Shown: positions 25,390-34,763, numbered from the stretch's first letter. The stretch: 64,000 nt of DNA from Bacteroidia bacterium (GCA_022842625.1 JALHPG010000004.1:1-64000), one strand, 5' to 3'. Program-made: numbers and translations. The notes: generated by a model not told the origin, from the letters alone.

Positions 25390-27291
25390 CTAGAGTCTGC
25401 CCGCAATTATTTCGTCAACTACCGATGGGTCTAAAAGGGTTGAAGTATCTCCTAAACTAGTTAACTCACCCTCTGCAACTTTACGCAATATGCGGCGCAT
25501 AATTTTACCACTGCGCGTTTTTGGTAACCCGCTTACAATTTGAATTTTGTCGGGCTTTGCAATTGGACCAATAATTTTGGTAACTTCTGCAAGAATCTCT
25601 TTTCGTAAATTATCATGATTTTTTGTAGTCGAGGGCGCAATAATGTAGGCGTAGATCCCCTGGCCTTTAATATCATGAGGGTATGCTACCACAGCACTTT
25701 CAACCACATCGGCATGCATATTAATAGCACTTTCAACCTCAGCGGTTCCTATACGATGTCCTGATACATTCATAACATCATCAACACGACCTGTAATTCT
25801 GTAAAAACCATTTTCATCTCTTCGGCAACCATCACCTGTAAAATAAAGACCTTTATAAGTACTAAAATACGCTTCTTTACAGCGCTTGTGATCGCCATAG
25901 GTCGTGCGAATAATAGATGGCCACGGGAACTTGATGCACAAATTACCTTCTACATTATTTCCAAAGATCTCATTGCCTTTATCATCAACCAATAGCGGTT
26001 GTATGCCCGGTAGCGGTAATGTGGCAAAGCTGGGTTTTGTTGGCGTTACACCTGCCAAAGCAGAAATTAAAATACCACCGGTTTCTGTTTGCCACCAGGT
26101 GTCTACTAAAGGGCATTTGCCTTTTCCTATATTGTTGTTGTACCAGTGCCAGGCCTCTTCGTTTATTGGTTCGCCAACACTGCCAATTACTTTTAATGAA
26201 TCTAACTTGTATGGAGTTACAAAACCTGAACCCGCTGCTTCTAAAGCCCTAATGGCAGTAGGGGCTGTATAAAAATGTGTTACTTGATGTTTATCGATCA
26301 CTTTCCAAAAACGTCCCGCATCGGGAAAAGTTGGTACACCTTCAAAAATTACAGAGCTTGCACCTGCTAATAATGGTCCGTAAGCAATATACGAATGCCC
26401 TGTTATCCAACCCACATCGGCAGTACACCAAAACAGATCCTTTGAATCTTTAGTTGTGTCAATTTGAAAAACGTTATTAAAAGTATAGGTTGTGTAAACC
26501 ATATAACCACCGCAAGTATGCACAACGCCTTTGGGCTTGCCGGTTGAGCCGGATGTATATAAAATGAACAACACATCTTCGCTGTCCATTAACTCCGGTT
26601 CACACGTGCTTGAGGCGTTAGGAACAACCTCTTGCCAGATAACATCTTTTGCTTTATTTATTGTAATTGCTGTATTGGTGTGTTTGTAAACCAATACTTT
26701 TTCTACAGACGAACAGGTTTCTATTGCTTCATCTACTACTGCTTTAATTGGAATATCTTTTACCCCGCGGTAAGCACCATCTGTAGTTAATACCACTTTA
26801 CAATCACTGTCTTGTATACGGCCTGCAAGTGCCGATGATGAGAAACCAGCAAAAACAACCGAATGAACGGCGCCAATTCTTGCACAGGCCAACATTGCAA
26901 AAACAGTTTCAGGTATCATTGGCATGTAAATACAAACGCGGTCACCTTTTTTTACCCCCAACAATTTTAAAGTATTTGCTACTTTACACACCTCATCGTG
27001 TAAATTCTGATAAGTAATAACTCTTTGGTTTGCTTCAACGGCATTGGGTTCCCAAATAAAAGCCGTTTTGTTTGCTTTTTCCGGAAGATGCCTATCTATT
27101 GCGTTTTCGGTAATGTTAAATTTTGCGTTTAGGAACCATTTAGTGTTTGGCTCTTCAAAATCCCAATCCAACACTCTATCCCATTTTTTTTGCCATGTAA
27201 AATTTTCAGCAACCTCTGCCCAAAACAATTCGGGCGTTTCAACGCTCTTTTTATAGGCTGCCTTATATTCTTCAAACGTGTTTATTTTCAT
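25390..27291 (-). CDS. acs: Acetyl-CoA synthetase (acetate-CoA ligase)
   Basis: 633 residues from ATG 27291 (a TTG three codons earlier also opens the frame). It has the N-terminal ACAS domain, the ATP/AMP signature YTSGSTGKPKGV, the acetate pocket GVPTFPD and the TWWQTETGG motif, YFTGDGCRRDENGFYRITGR, and a C-terminal GLPKTRSGKIMRR whose Lys is the site acetylated for control in Acs enzymes. It makes acetyl-CoA from acetate, ATP and CoA through acetyl-AMP in the cytoplasm. The gene is single and divergent from the OmpA lipoprotein gene; a possible -7 (TAACTTTG, minus strand, 27383-27390) lies upstream without a -33. Confidence 0.96.
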   Translation of the reverse strand: MKINTFEEYKAAYKKSVETPELFWAEVAENFTWQKKWDRVLDWDFEEPNTKWFLNAKFNITENAIDRHLPEKANKTAFIWEPNAVEANQRVITYQNLHDEVCKVANTLKLLGVKKGDRVCIYMPMIPETVFAMLACARIGAVHSVVFAGFSSSALAGRIQDSDCKVVLTTDGAYRGVKDIPIKAVVDEAIETCSSVEKVLVYKHTNTAITINKAKDVIWQEVVPNASSTCEPELMDSEDVLFILYTSGSTGKPKGVVHTCGGYMVYTTYTFNNVFQIDTTKDSKDLFWCTADVGWITGHSYIAYGPLLAGASSVIFEGVPTFPDAGRFWKVIDKHQVTHFYTAPTAIRALEAAGSGFVTPYKLDSLKVIGSVGEPINEEAWHWYNNNIGKGKCPLVDTWWQTETGGILISALAGVTPTKPSFATLPLPGIQPLLVDDKGNEIFGNNVEGNLCIKFPWPSIIRTTYGDHKRCKEAYFSTYKGLYFTGDGCRRDENGFYRITGRVDDVMNVSGHRIGTAEVESAINMHADVVESAVVAYPHDIKGQGIYAYIIAPSTTKNHDNLRKEILAEVTKIIGPIAKPDKIQIVSGLPKTRSGKIMRRILRKVAEGELTSLGDTSTLLDPSVVDEIIAGRL

Positions 27292-27455
27292 GATTATCAA
27301 ATTAGTAGTGAATTTGCTCCCATACTAAGTTAGGCATTATATTTTTTTTCTATAATATGGCCCGGTCCTTTTTTAGCAATATCAAAGTTAATTTAATTGT
27401 TAATAACCTAAACGAATAATAATTATTTGCGAGGTTCCTTTTTCTAAATTTGGGT

Positions 27456-28460
27456 ATGATTAAAAAAACACACCTTTTTTACGTTGTAATTATTGCAGCA
27501 TTTGCTTCTTGTGTTCCTGCAAGATTATTAGATGAATCTAAAGCCAAGCAAAAAGAATGCGAAACAGAATTAGCCTCCATTAAAAAATCGTCTCAAGAAT
27601 GTGAGTCGAGGTTGGCAGAAATAAAAGAACAAATGGTTAAAAACGAGAAAGAGAATGTAGGCTTAAAACGCGACACTTCTATCATCGGAAGTAATTACAG
27701 GAATTTAACCTCAAAATACGATAAGTTAAATCAACTGAATGAGCAGTTAATGGATCGTTTAAATAAATTATTAAGCGGCAGCGAAAAAGATAACAGTAAG
27801 TTGAGTGGCGATCTTCAAATGACGCAAGAACAACTCTTAAAAAAGCAGGACGAGCTTAAGGCTTTAGAGGCAAAGCTACTATTGCAAAAGTTAGATCTTG
27901 AAGCATTAAGCGCAGAATTAAAAAAGCGTGAAGCACGTGTTAATGAGTTAGAAGAGATCCTTAAAAAGAAAGATCAGGCAGCAAATGATCTAAAGAAAAA
28001 ATTAAGCGATGCTTTATTGGGCTTTGAAAATAAAGGACTAACCATTACTCAAAAGAACGGAAAGGTTTATGTGAGTATGGATGAAAGTTTATTGTTTGCC
28101 AGCGGCAAAACAAACGTAGAAGCGCGTGGTGTTGAGGCTTTAAAAAATGTGGCAAAAGTATTAGAGAATAATGTTGATATAAATGTTTTGGTAGAAGGCC
28201 ATACAGACGACGTGCCAATGAAAGGTGCCGGAGAAATTAAGGACAATTGGGATCTAAGTGTAATTAGAGCAACATCAGTAACAAAAATAATGTTATCGAG
28301 CGCAAAAATTGATTCACAGCGCATTACAGCCGCGGGTCGCGGAGAGTTTTTTCCTTTAGATAACGCTAAAACACCAGAGGCAAGAAAGAAAAACAGAAGA
28401 ACAGAAATTATTTTAACACCAAAATTAGATGAGTTGTTAAAAGTATTAGGGAATAATTAA
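27456..28460 (+). CDS. OmpA-family lipoprotein with long coiled coil
   Basis: 334 residues from ATG 27456; TTG 27450 adds only two residues. The lipobox is FASC with the lipid Cys at 19. Residues about 25-190 are a long heptad-rich coiled coil, and about 210-325 an OmpA/MotB peptidoglycan-binding domain with VEGHTDDVPM, WDLSVIRATSV and ARKKNRRTEI. It should tie the outer membrane to peptidoglycan, with the coiled coil spanning the periplasm. The mscL start is 20 bp downstream on the same strand, so these two envelope genes may form one transcript. Confidence 0.88.
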   Translation: MIKKTHLFYVVIIAAFASCVPARLLDESKAKQKECETELASIKKSSQECESRLAEIKEQMVKNEKENVGLKRDTSIIGSNYRNLTSKYDKLNQLNEQLMDRLNKLLSGSEKDNSKLSGDLQMTQEQLLKKQDELKALEAKLLLQKLDLEALSAELKKREARVNELEEILKKKDQAANDLKKKLSDALLGFENKGLTITQKNGKVYVSMDESLLFASGKTNVEARGVEALKNVAKVLENNVDINVLVEGHTDDVPMKGAGEIKDNWDLSVIRATSVTKIMLSSAKIDSQRITAAGRGEFFPLDNAKTPEARKKNRRTEIILTPKLDELLKVLGNN

Positions 28461-28480
28461 TATAAAAAAAGAGAAAAAAA

Positions 28481-28864
28481 ATGGGAATGATCCAAGAGTT
28501 TAAAGCCTTTGCTATAAAAGGTAATGTTGTTGATCTTGCGATTGGTGTTGTAATCGGCGGCGCGTTTAATAAAATAATTAACTCACTTGTTGAAGACATA
28601 ATTACACCGGCAGTATTAACCCCGGCGTTAAAAGCAGCTAATTTAACAAACCTAGCCGACCTTACTATACCCGGTACGGCTATTAAATACGGAAATTTTA
28701 TTTCTACTTTAATATCGTTTATTATTGTTGCTTTTGCCCTTTTTATGGTAATTAAAGCTATTAACGCGTCTAAGAAAAAAGAAGAGGCTGCTCCGGCTAA
28801 GCCTAAAGAGCCAAGTACACAAGAAAAGTTGTTAATGGAAATACGCGATTCTTTAAAGAAGTAA
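28481..28864 (+). CDS. mscL: Large-conductance mechanosensitive channel MscL
   Basis: A 127-residue channel of normal length. The N-terminal helix and TM1 (EFKAFAIKGNVVDLAIGVVIGGAFNKI) carry the gate motif, and TM2 (YGNFISTLISFIIVAFALFMV) is followed by a cytoplasmic helix ending in LLMEIRDSLKK, as in other MscL proteins. It opens under membrane tension to release solutes in osmotic downshock. It follows the OmpA lipoprotein and ends at a strong terminator. Confidence 0.95.
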   Translation: MGMIQEFKAFAIKGNVVDLAIGVVIGGAFNKIINSLVEDIITPAVLTPALKAANLTNLADLTIPGTAIKYGNFISTLISFIIVAFALFMVIKAINASKKKEEAAPAKPKEPSTQEKLLMEIRDSLKK

Positions 28865-28886
28865 TCCCACAAACATAAAAACTTCG

Positions 28887-28920
28887 AGCCTCCTTTTTTA
28901 AATAAAAGGAGGCTTTTTAT
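28887..28920 (+). terminator. Intrinsic terminator after mscL
   Basis: AGCCTCCTTTT and AAAAGGAGGCT form an 11-bp perfect stem with a 6-nt loop, followed by TTTTTAT. Confidence 0.92.
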
Positions 28921-28928
28921 TTTACAAG

Positions 28929-28967
28929 TTAACAATTCCTTAACATTAAATTGGATTTGAATTAACG
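28929..28967 (+). promoter_or_regulatory. Pho-box-like TTAACA repeats before the porin gene
   Basis: TTAACA at 28929 and again at 28940 are separated by 5 bp (11-bp periodicity). In the same phase lie a degenerate TTGGAT at 28951 and TTAACG at 28962. This is the spacing and sequence of PhoP boxes in Bacillus subtilis (TTAACA-like hexamers, about 5 bp apart). The array runs up to the putative -33/-7 region of the gene. The regulator is not in the window, so the role is inferred. Confidence 0.55.
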
Positions 28968-28984
28968 AGTTAACCTTTATTTTG
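28956..28984 (+). promoter_or_regulatory. Probable promoter of the porin gene
   Basis: TTTG at 28956-28959 and TTATTTTG at 28977-28984 (one mismatch to TAnnTTTG) are 17 bp apart, 27 bp upstream of the porin ATG, and overlap the TTAACA repeat array. Confidence 0.4.
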
Positions 28985-29010
28985 CGGTGAATTAATAATT
29001 AATTTACCTT

Positions 29011-30237
29011 ATGAATAGAATAATTTCAATCTTCATTTTCCTTTTCCTGGTTTTGCATTTAAGCTCTCAGGATAGTATTCAAAACAATCATACTGCAGAA
29101 CAGCCCAAGGTTGAAACAAAAAAAGCAAACTGGTACGATAAAATATCAATTAGAGGCTACACCCAAGTGAGGTATAACCGATTATTTGAAACTAACCCAA
29201 ATTTAAAAAGTGAACAAGGCGATAGATCGATTGGAAACCTTGGCGGTTTTTTCATAAGACGTATGCGTATTATTATTTACGGACAAGTACATGAAAACGT
29301 TTATTTTTATATTCAACCCGACTTTGCATCTTCAGCATCAAGCACCGGATTACACTTTGGACAACTTAGAGATGCGTATTTTGATGTTTCAATAGATAAA
29401 AAAAGAGAGTTTAGATTTAGAATTGGCCAGAGCAAGGTCCCATTTGGCTTTGAAAACATGCAGTCTAGTCAAAATCGATTACCGCTAGATCGTAACGACG
29501 CCTTAAATAGCGCTGTTTCTAACGAACGCGATTTAGGCGCGTTTTTTATGTATGCGCCAAAAAAAGTGAGAGAGTTATACAGCTCATTGGTAAACGATGG
29601 CTACAAAGGCTCAGGAGATTATGGCGTTTTTGCTTGCGGATTATATAATGGGCAAACGGCAAATAAGCCTGAACTTAATAACAACTCACATTTTGTAGCT
29701 AGATTAAGTTATCCGTTTAAGATCAAAGAACAAATAATTGAACCGGGGATACAAGGGTATACTGGTATTTGGACCATGCCAAAAGATCAACTAACAGCAA
29801 GTACTAAAGTTTCAAAAAACTTGGAATATCTTGACGAACGCTATGCGGCATCCTTAATATTGTACCCAAAACCTTTTGGAATACAGGCAGAATACAACAT
29901 TGGAAAAGGACCTGAATATGATGTTGCAAGAGATTCTATTATGACAAAAGACCTGAAGGGTGGTTATGTTACATTAAGCTATTTAATTAAGGTCAAAAAA
30001 CAAGTTATTATTCCCTTTGTAAGAGGGACAGTATATGAGGGTGGAAAAAAGCATGAGTTAGACGCAAGGGCCTATAATGTAAAAGAAGTCGAGGGGGGCA
30101 TTGAGTACCAACTCTTTAAAAACTTTGAGTTTACCGCTTCTTACGTATATTCTGATAGAACAACCTCCGATAAAACAAAAGAAAGCAACCATCAGACGGG
30201 TTCGTTTTTGCGTATACAAGCGCAACTTAACTTTTAA
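29011..30237 (+). CDS. Phosphate-selective porin (OprO/OprP-like)
   Basis: A 408-residue outer-membrane barrel with signal peptide (ending HLSSQ), a short linker, and the OprO/OprP family opening ISIRGYTQVRYNRLFETN, then FFIRRMRIIIYGQVHENVYFYIQPDF and FRFRIGQSKVPFGFENMQSSQNRLPLDRND, and a terminal Phe. The family forms anion channels that favour phosphate or polyphosphate. The match with a Pit phosphate transporter 60 bp downstream, and with Pho-box-like repeats before both, supports a phosphate role. Confidence 0.85.
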   Translation: MNRIISIFIFLFLVLHLSSQDSIQNNHTAEQPKVETKKANWYDKISIRGYTQVRYNRLFETNPNLKSEQGDRSIGNLGGFFIRRMRIIIYGQVHENVYFYIQPDFASSASSTGLHFGQLRDAYFDVSIDKKREFRFRIGQSKVPFGFENMQSSQNRLPLDRNDALNSAVSNERDLGAFFMYAPKKVRELYSSLVNDGYKGSGDYGVFACGLYNGQTANKPELNNNSHFVARLSYPFKIKEQIIEPGIQGYTGIWTMPKDQLTASTKVSKNLEYLDERYAASLILYPKPFGIQAEYNIGKGPEYDVARDSIMTKDLKGGYVTLSYLIKVKKQVIIPFVRGTVYEGGKKHELDARAYNVKEVEGGIEYQLFKNFEFTASYVYSDRTTSDKTKESNHQTGSFLRIQAQLNF

Positions 30238-30240
30238 ACG

Positions 30241-30257
30241 GTAACAATAAGTTAACA
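30241..30257 (+). promoter_or_regulatory. Pho-box-like repeat before the Pit transporter gene
   Basis: GTAACA (30241) and TTAACA (30252) repeat with 11-bp periodicity. A -7-like TACATTAG follows at 30278-30285 with no -33 TTG, so the second hexamer lies about where the -33 should be, as expected for an activator-dependent promoter. It falls directly after the porin stop. Confidence 0.5.
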
Positions 30258-30297
30258 TTACGCTTATAATTATTAAATACATTAGCCAAAAAATTTT

Positions 30298-31701
30298 ATG
30301 TTTGGATTAGACACAACACTTACCGTTTTATTAATACTATGTTTAGTATTAGCTTGTTTTTTTGAATTTATAAATGGCTTTCACGATACGGCAAACGCCG
30401 TAGCAACAGTTATTTATACCAACTCTATGAAGCCGACTGTAGCCGTGGTTTATAGCGGTATTTTAAATTTTACCGGTGTTATGTTTGGTGGTATTGCGGT
30501 GGCAATGGGCATAGTAAATTTATTACCAATGGATGTTTTGGTAGACACAAACCCTTATCATGGTATTGCAATGATCTTGGCATTATTGTTAAGCGCCATT
30601 ATTTGGAATTTTGGAACCTGGTATTTCGGCATCCCATCTTCAAGTTCTCATACTATTATTGGCTCTATTTTGGGTATTGGTTTAGCTTTTGCTTTTTTGC
30701 CGGGAGATTATGGTGTTTCGGCAGTAAATTGGGATAAAGCAAAAGACACGGGCTTAGCTTTATTAATTTCGCCTCTTTTAGGATTTTCTGTTGCCATTAT
30801 TATGATGTTTGTTTTTAAACGATTCATAAAAAACGAAATAATTTACAAAGAGCCTATTCCGGGAAAAAAGCCACCTATTTGGATTCGCATGATGTTATGG
30901 ATAACCTGTGGTTTAGTAAGTTTTTTCCACGGTCAAAACGATGGGCAAAAAGGTGTTGGTTTAATTATGATGATTTTAATTGCTGTTTTACCCGGACAGT
31001 TTGCCGTAGACTCTAGCATTAATTTACAAAGTGTTAGTGCAAACGTAAATAAAATTGAGATGTTGATGTTAAAGGCAGATACTGTTGTACTCGGAGGAAA
31101 AGAAAAAAAGATGTATGCCGAAATCATGACGCACTCGGAGCATTTTAAAACAGTGGTTGGTAGTAATTTTGATGCACACGAAATAGCATTATCTAATAGG
31201 TTTTCATTAAGAAAAGATATAATTAAAATTACCAAAGGCGCCGACAAAATAATTAAGAGTGGGAATTTATCTTTAAGTGCAAACGAAATTAAAGAAATGA
31301 CCAAGGAAATTAAATCAAGTAAAAAATTAATAGAGTATGCGCCATCATGGGTTATTATTGTAATATCATTATGTTTAGGTCTAGGTACAATGGTTGGCTG
31401 GAAAAGAATTGTAAAAACAGTTGGAGAAAAAATTGGTAAACAACACATGAGTTACGCACAAGGAGCAAGCGCAGAGTTAGTAGCATCTATGGGTATCGGC
31501 GTGGCATCGGCATATGGTGTACCGGTTTCCACTACACACATGCTTTCTTCAGGTATCGCCGGATCGATGGTGGCTAAAAAAGGATTAAAGAACTTACAAA
31601 AAGGCACTATTAAAACAATTGCTTTAACATGGATACTTACCTTACCTGTTACAATTATTTTATCAGGAAGTTTGTTCTTATTATTTAGAGCGATTTTATA
31701 A
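30298..31701 (+). CDS. pitA: Inorganic phosphate transporter, PiT family
   Basis: A 467-residue inner-membrane carrier with the duplicated PiT signature: GFHDTANAVATVIYTNSM near residue 24 and QGASAELVASMGIGVASAYG near 385, plus SFFHGQNDGQKGVGLI in the middle. Between the halves lies a soluble segment of about 100 residues (about 235-345), longer than in E. coli Pit and rich in charged helices. It imports phosphate with H+ or Na+. Together with the upstream porin it forms an outer-to-inner-membrane uptake route. Confidence 0.92.
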   Translation: MFGLDTTLTVLLILCLVLACFFEFINGFHDTANAVATVIYTNSMKPTVAVVYSGILNFTGVMFGGIAVAMGIVNLLPMDVLVDTNPYHGIAMILALLLSAIIWNFGTWYFGIPSSSSHTIIGSILGIGLAFAFLPGDYGVSAVNWDKAKDTGLALLISPLLGFSVAIIMMFVFKRFIKNEIIYKEPIPGKKPPIWIRMMLWITCGLVSFFHGQNDGQKGVGLIMMILIAVLPGQFAVDSSINLQSVSANVNKIEMLMLKADTVVLGGKEKKMYAEIMTHSEHFKTVVGSNFDAHEIALSNRFSLRKDIIKITKGADKIIKSGNLSLSANEIKEMTKEIKSSKKLIEYAPSWVIIVISLCLGLGTMVGWKRIVKTVGEKIGKQHMSYAQGASAELVASMGIGVASAYGVPVSTTHMLSSGIAGSMVAKKGLKNLQKGTIKTIALTWILTLPVTIILSGSLFLLFRAIL

Positions 31702-31723
31702 GGTCATTTTTTTTACACCAACA

Positions 31724-31757
31724 AAACCTTCAAGATTTTTCTTGGAGGTTTTTTTGT
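31724..31757 (+). terminator. Intrinsic terminator after pitA
   Basis: AAACCTTCAAGA pairs with TCTTGGAGGTTT (one G-T pair) around a 4-nt T loop, followed by a run of T. Confidence 0.88.
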
Positions 31758-31778
31758 TTTTATTTCTATCTTCAACAT

Positions 31779-32639
31779 ATGATTTTCAAACAGATCTTTC
31801 TCACATTATTTATTCTGCCTTTTTTTCTGGCGGCACAAACCTTCCCTTCTAAACCAACAAACTATATTACCGACGGAGCAAATGTTTTATCTGCCGACCA
31901 GCAGCAAAGTTTAAATTCAAAACTCAGCAATTTCGAAAAAAACACATCAAATCAGATCTTTGTTTATATAGCCCCTTCTTTAAATGGGAGTGACATGACC
32001 ACTTTGTGTCAGGATATCTTTCATGCCTGGAAAATTGGGGGAAAAGAAAAAAATAACGGCCTGCTAATTGCCGTTTTTGTTAACGACCACAAATTTCGAA
32101 TACACACCGGGTATGGTTTAGAAGGAGCTTTACCGGATATACTTACAAAACGCATTCAGGATAATGATATGCGTCCGTTTTTTAAAGAAAACAATTATTA
32201 TACAGGAATAGATAAAGGCGTTGACCAACTTATTTATTATAGTCAGAATGAATTTAAGCCAGATGAGGTTGAATCCATTGGAAGTAATTGGGTAAGCTGG
32301 CTGCTTGGTTATTCTGGCAACCTAATCCTCTTAAGCATTTATCTCTATTTATTGTTCCGCAAAAAGGCAAAGAAACGAAGTTCCCTAGTTAAGAATGGTC
32401 TTTTGGTTTTGGCGCTAATAATGGCCTTGCTGCCATGTATTGGAGCAATAATTTTATTTTTTATGCTTGTATTTTTAAAGGAAATAAAATCCAGTGGAGG
32501 CGGTTCGTCTGGCACAAGCAGCGGTTCGTTTTGGAGTAGTTCCGACTCCTCTTCGTCCTCATCGTCTGACTCCGGTTCCAGTTTTGATGGCGGAGGCGGA
32601 GGTGATTCCGGTGGAGGAGGCAGTAGCAGCGACTGGTAA
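31779..32639 (+). CDS. TPM domain membrane protein (YgcG family)
   Basis: A 286-residue protein: signal peptide (ending LAAQ), TPM domain (about 25-145) with ITDGANVLSADQQQSLNSKL and GYGLEGALPD, two membrane helices (about 175-195 and 208-232), and a C-terminal tail made almost only of Ser, Gly and Asp ending SSSDW. TPM domains of this family are periplasmic and have been linked to photosystem repair in plants and to phosphatase activity; the bacterial role is unclear. The Gly/Ser tail, common in YgcG-like proteins, would be on the far side of the second helix. Confidence 0.85.
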   Translation: MIFKQIFLTLFILPFFLAAQTFPSKPTNYITDGANVLSADQQQSLNSKLSNFEKNTSNQIFVYIAPSLNGSDMTTLCQDIFHAWKIGGKEKNNGLLIAVFVNDHKFRIHTGYGLEGALPDILTKRIQDNDMRPFFKENNYYTGIDKGVDQLIYYSQNEFKPDEVESIGSNWVSWLLGYSGNLILLSIYLYLLFRKKAKKRSSLVKNGLLVLALIMALLPCIGAIILFFMLVFLKEIKSSGGGSSGTSSGSFWSSSDSSSSSSSDSGSSFDGGGGGDSGGGGSSSDW

Positions 32640-32730
32640 TTCGTTGATTTTACTAGGATAAAAATTAAACCGATCCCTCAAACTTAAAATTTATTTTAGC
32701 GAACTAACCCTCTTTTAGAGACAAAACGTA

Positions 32731-34752
32731 TTAAAACAATCCTTCTAATAAACTATCGTTTACTAAATTAGGTAAGGTAACTTTTAAGTTAGGTGTACGA
32801 TCCATTTCGCGTTTAATGGCAAAAAGCGCTTCGTCATTTCGTGCCCAAGCGCGGCGTGATATACCATTGTTTACATCCCAAAACAGCATTTGTTCTAATC
32901 GTCTTTCTGCATCTGCGCTTCCATCTAATACTAAACCAAAGCCACCATTAATAACTTCGCCCCAGCCTACGCCGCCACCATTGTGCAAACTTATCCAAGT
33001 TGCACCTCTAAACGAATCGCCAACAAAATTCTGCACCGCCATATCAGCAGTGAATTTACTGCCGTCGTAAATGTTAGAAGTTTCACGGTATGGACTATCA
33101 GTTCCGCTAACATCATGATGATCTCTACCCAAAACAACAGGCGCAGTAATTTTTCCTTCTTTAATGGCCTTGTTTATTGCTTTTGCAATTTTAATTCTTC
33201 CTTCGCTATCGGCGTATAAAATGCGCGCTTGCGAACCAACTACTAAATTATTTTGCATGGCATTTTTTATCCACAAAATATTATCCATTAATTGTTGTTG
33301 AATTTCTTTTGGTGCAGTTTTATAAATTTCTTCTAAAACGGTTAACGCTAACTCATCAGTTTTTCTAAGGTCGTTTTCGTTTGCACTAGTACATACCCAT
33401 CTAAACGGACCAAAACCATAATCAAAACACATTGGACCCAAAATATCCTGCACGTAACTCTTGTATTTAAAATCGCCGTTCTTTTCCAATATATCGGCAC
33501 CGGCTCTGCTGGCTTCTAATAAAAAGGCGTTGCCATAATCAAAAAAGTACATGCCTTTTGCGGCAAATTTATTTACACAATCGGCATGCGTGCGTAAAGT
33601 TTTTTGAACTTCATCTTTAAATTTTGCCGGATCTTCTGCCATTAACACATTCGATTCTTCAAGGGTTAAGCCTTGTGGATAGTAGCCTCCGGCCCAAGGA
33701 TTATGTAAGGATGTTTGGTCGGTGCCAATATCCACCATTACATTTTCTTTTAGTAATTTTTCCCAAAGATCTACTACATTTCCCTGGTAAGCAATGCTAA
33801 CAGCCTCTTTGTTTTTTTGCGCCACACGAACGCGTATTATTAATTCGTCAAGGTTTGCAAAAACCTCATCTACCCAGCCTTGTGAGTGACGAGTCGCAAC
33901 CGCTTTTGGATTAATTTCTGCGGTGATCGAAACCAAACCTGCAATTTTTGCGGCCTTTGGCTGCGCGCCGCTCATGCCACCTAGTCCACAGGTAACAAAT
34001 AATTTACCTTTTCTTTCTTCTTCGGTATGAAACTTTTTGCGAGCTGCATTCATAACGGTTATGGTTGTGCCGTGTACAATTCCTTGCGGACCAATGTACA
34101 TAAAACTACCCGCTGTCATTTGCCCGTATTGTGTTACGCCAAGTGCATTAAATTTTTCAAGATCATCCGGTTTGCTGTAATTTGGTATCATCATACCATT
34201 GGTGACAACAACACGAGGGGCATCTTTATGTGAAGGAAATAAACCTGCAGGGTGACCGCTATATAAAACCAGTGTTTGTTCATCGGTCATGTTAGCCAAG
34301 TATTGCATCGTAATTAAATACTGAGCCCAGTTTTGAAACACAGAACCATTACCACCGTAAGTGATCAATTCGTGTGGGTGTTGCGCAACCGCATAGTCTA
34401 AGTTGTTACTTAGCATGTGCATGATTGCCGCAGCCTGTAAACTTTTATGAGGGTATTCGTTTATTGGACGTGCATAAATTTTATAATCTGGTCTAAAACG
34501 GTGCATGTATATGCGGCCATAGGCTTTTAGTTCTTCAGCAAATTCTTTTGCTAAAACAGCATGGTGTCTTGCATCAAAATAACGCAAGGCATTACGAATT
34601 GCTAATTTTTTTTCATCAGCGTTTAAACTGTCTTTTCTTTTTGGAGCGTGGTTTATTTTAGGGTCGTAATTTTTTTGTGGAGGTAATTCATTTGGAATGC
34701 CTTGTAATACAAGATCCTTAAAAGATAATTCTGTTGTAGTTTGGTTTGACAT
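32731..34752 (-). CDS. hutU: Urocanate hydratase
   Basis: A 673-residue enzyme converting urocanate to imidazolonepropionate in histidine breakdown, with tightly bound NAD+. The motifs YGGNGSVFQNWAQY, LYSGHPAGLFPS, GPQGIVHGTT, FVTCGLGGMSGAQPKA (NAD-binding loop) and FGPFRWVCTS (active-site Cys) are intact. It is of the long form, about 670 residues, compared with about 555 in Pseudomonas. No hutH, hutI or hutG lies in the window. It follows a DUF5522 gene by 11 bp and a redoxin gene on the same strand. Confidence 0.95.
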   Translation of the reverse strand: MSNQTTTELSFKDLVLQGIPNELPPQKNYDPKINHAPKRKDSLNADEKKLAIRNALRYFDARHHAVLAKEFAEELKAYGRIYMHRFRPDYKIYARPINEYPHKSLQAAAIMHMLSNNLDYAVAQHPHELITYGGNGSVFQNWAQYLITMQYLANMTDEQTLVLYSGHPAGLFPSHKDAPRVVVTNGMMIPNYSKPDDLEKFNALGVTQYGQMTAGSFMYIGPQGIVHGTTITVMNAARKKFHTEEERKGKLFVTCGLGGMSGAQPKAAKIAGLVSITAEINPKAVATRHSQGWVDEVFANLDELIIRVRVAQKNKEAVSIAYQGNVVDLWEKLLKENVMVDIGTDQTSLHNPWAGGYYPQGLTLEESNVLMAEDPAKFKDEVQKTLRTHADCVNKFAAKGMYFFDYGNAFLLEASRAGADILEKNGDFKYKSYVQDILGPMCFDYGFGPFRWVCTSANENDLRKTDELALTVLEEIYKTAPKEIQQQLMDNILWIKNAMQNNLVVGSQARILYADSEGRIKIAKAINKAIKEGKITAPVVLGRDHHDVSGTDSPYRETSNIYDGSKFTADMAVQNFVGDSFRGATWISLHNGGGVGWGEVINGGFGLVLDGSADAERRLEQMLFWDVNNGISRRAWARNDEALFAIKREMDRTPNLKVTLPNLVNDSLLEGLF

Positions 34753-34763
34753 AGAAATTAAAA

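Noticed and set aside
27445-27452. TAAATTTG as the -7 of the OmpA lipoprotein gene
   Set aside because: It ends 3 bp before the ATG, so transcription would start inside the coding region, and the nearest TTTG is only 15 bp upstream.
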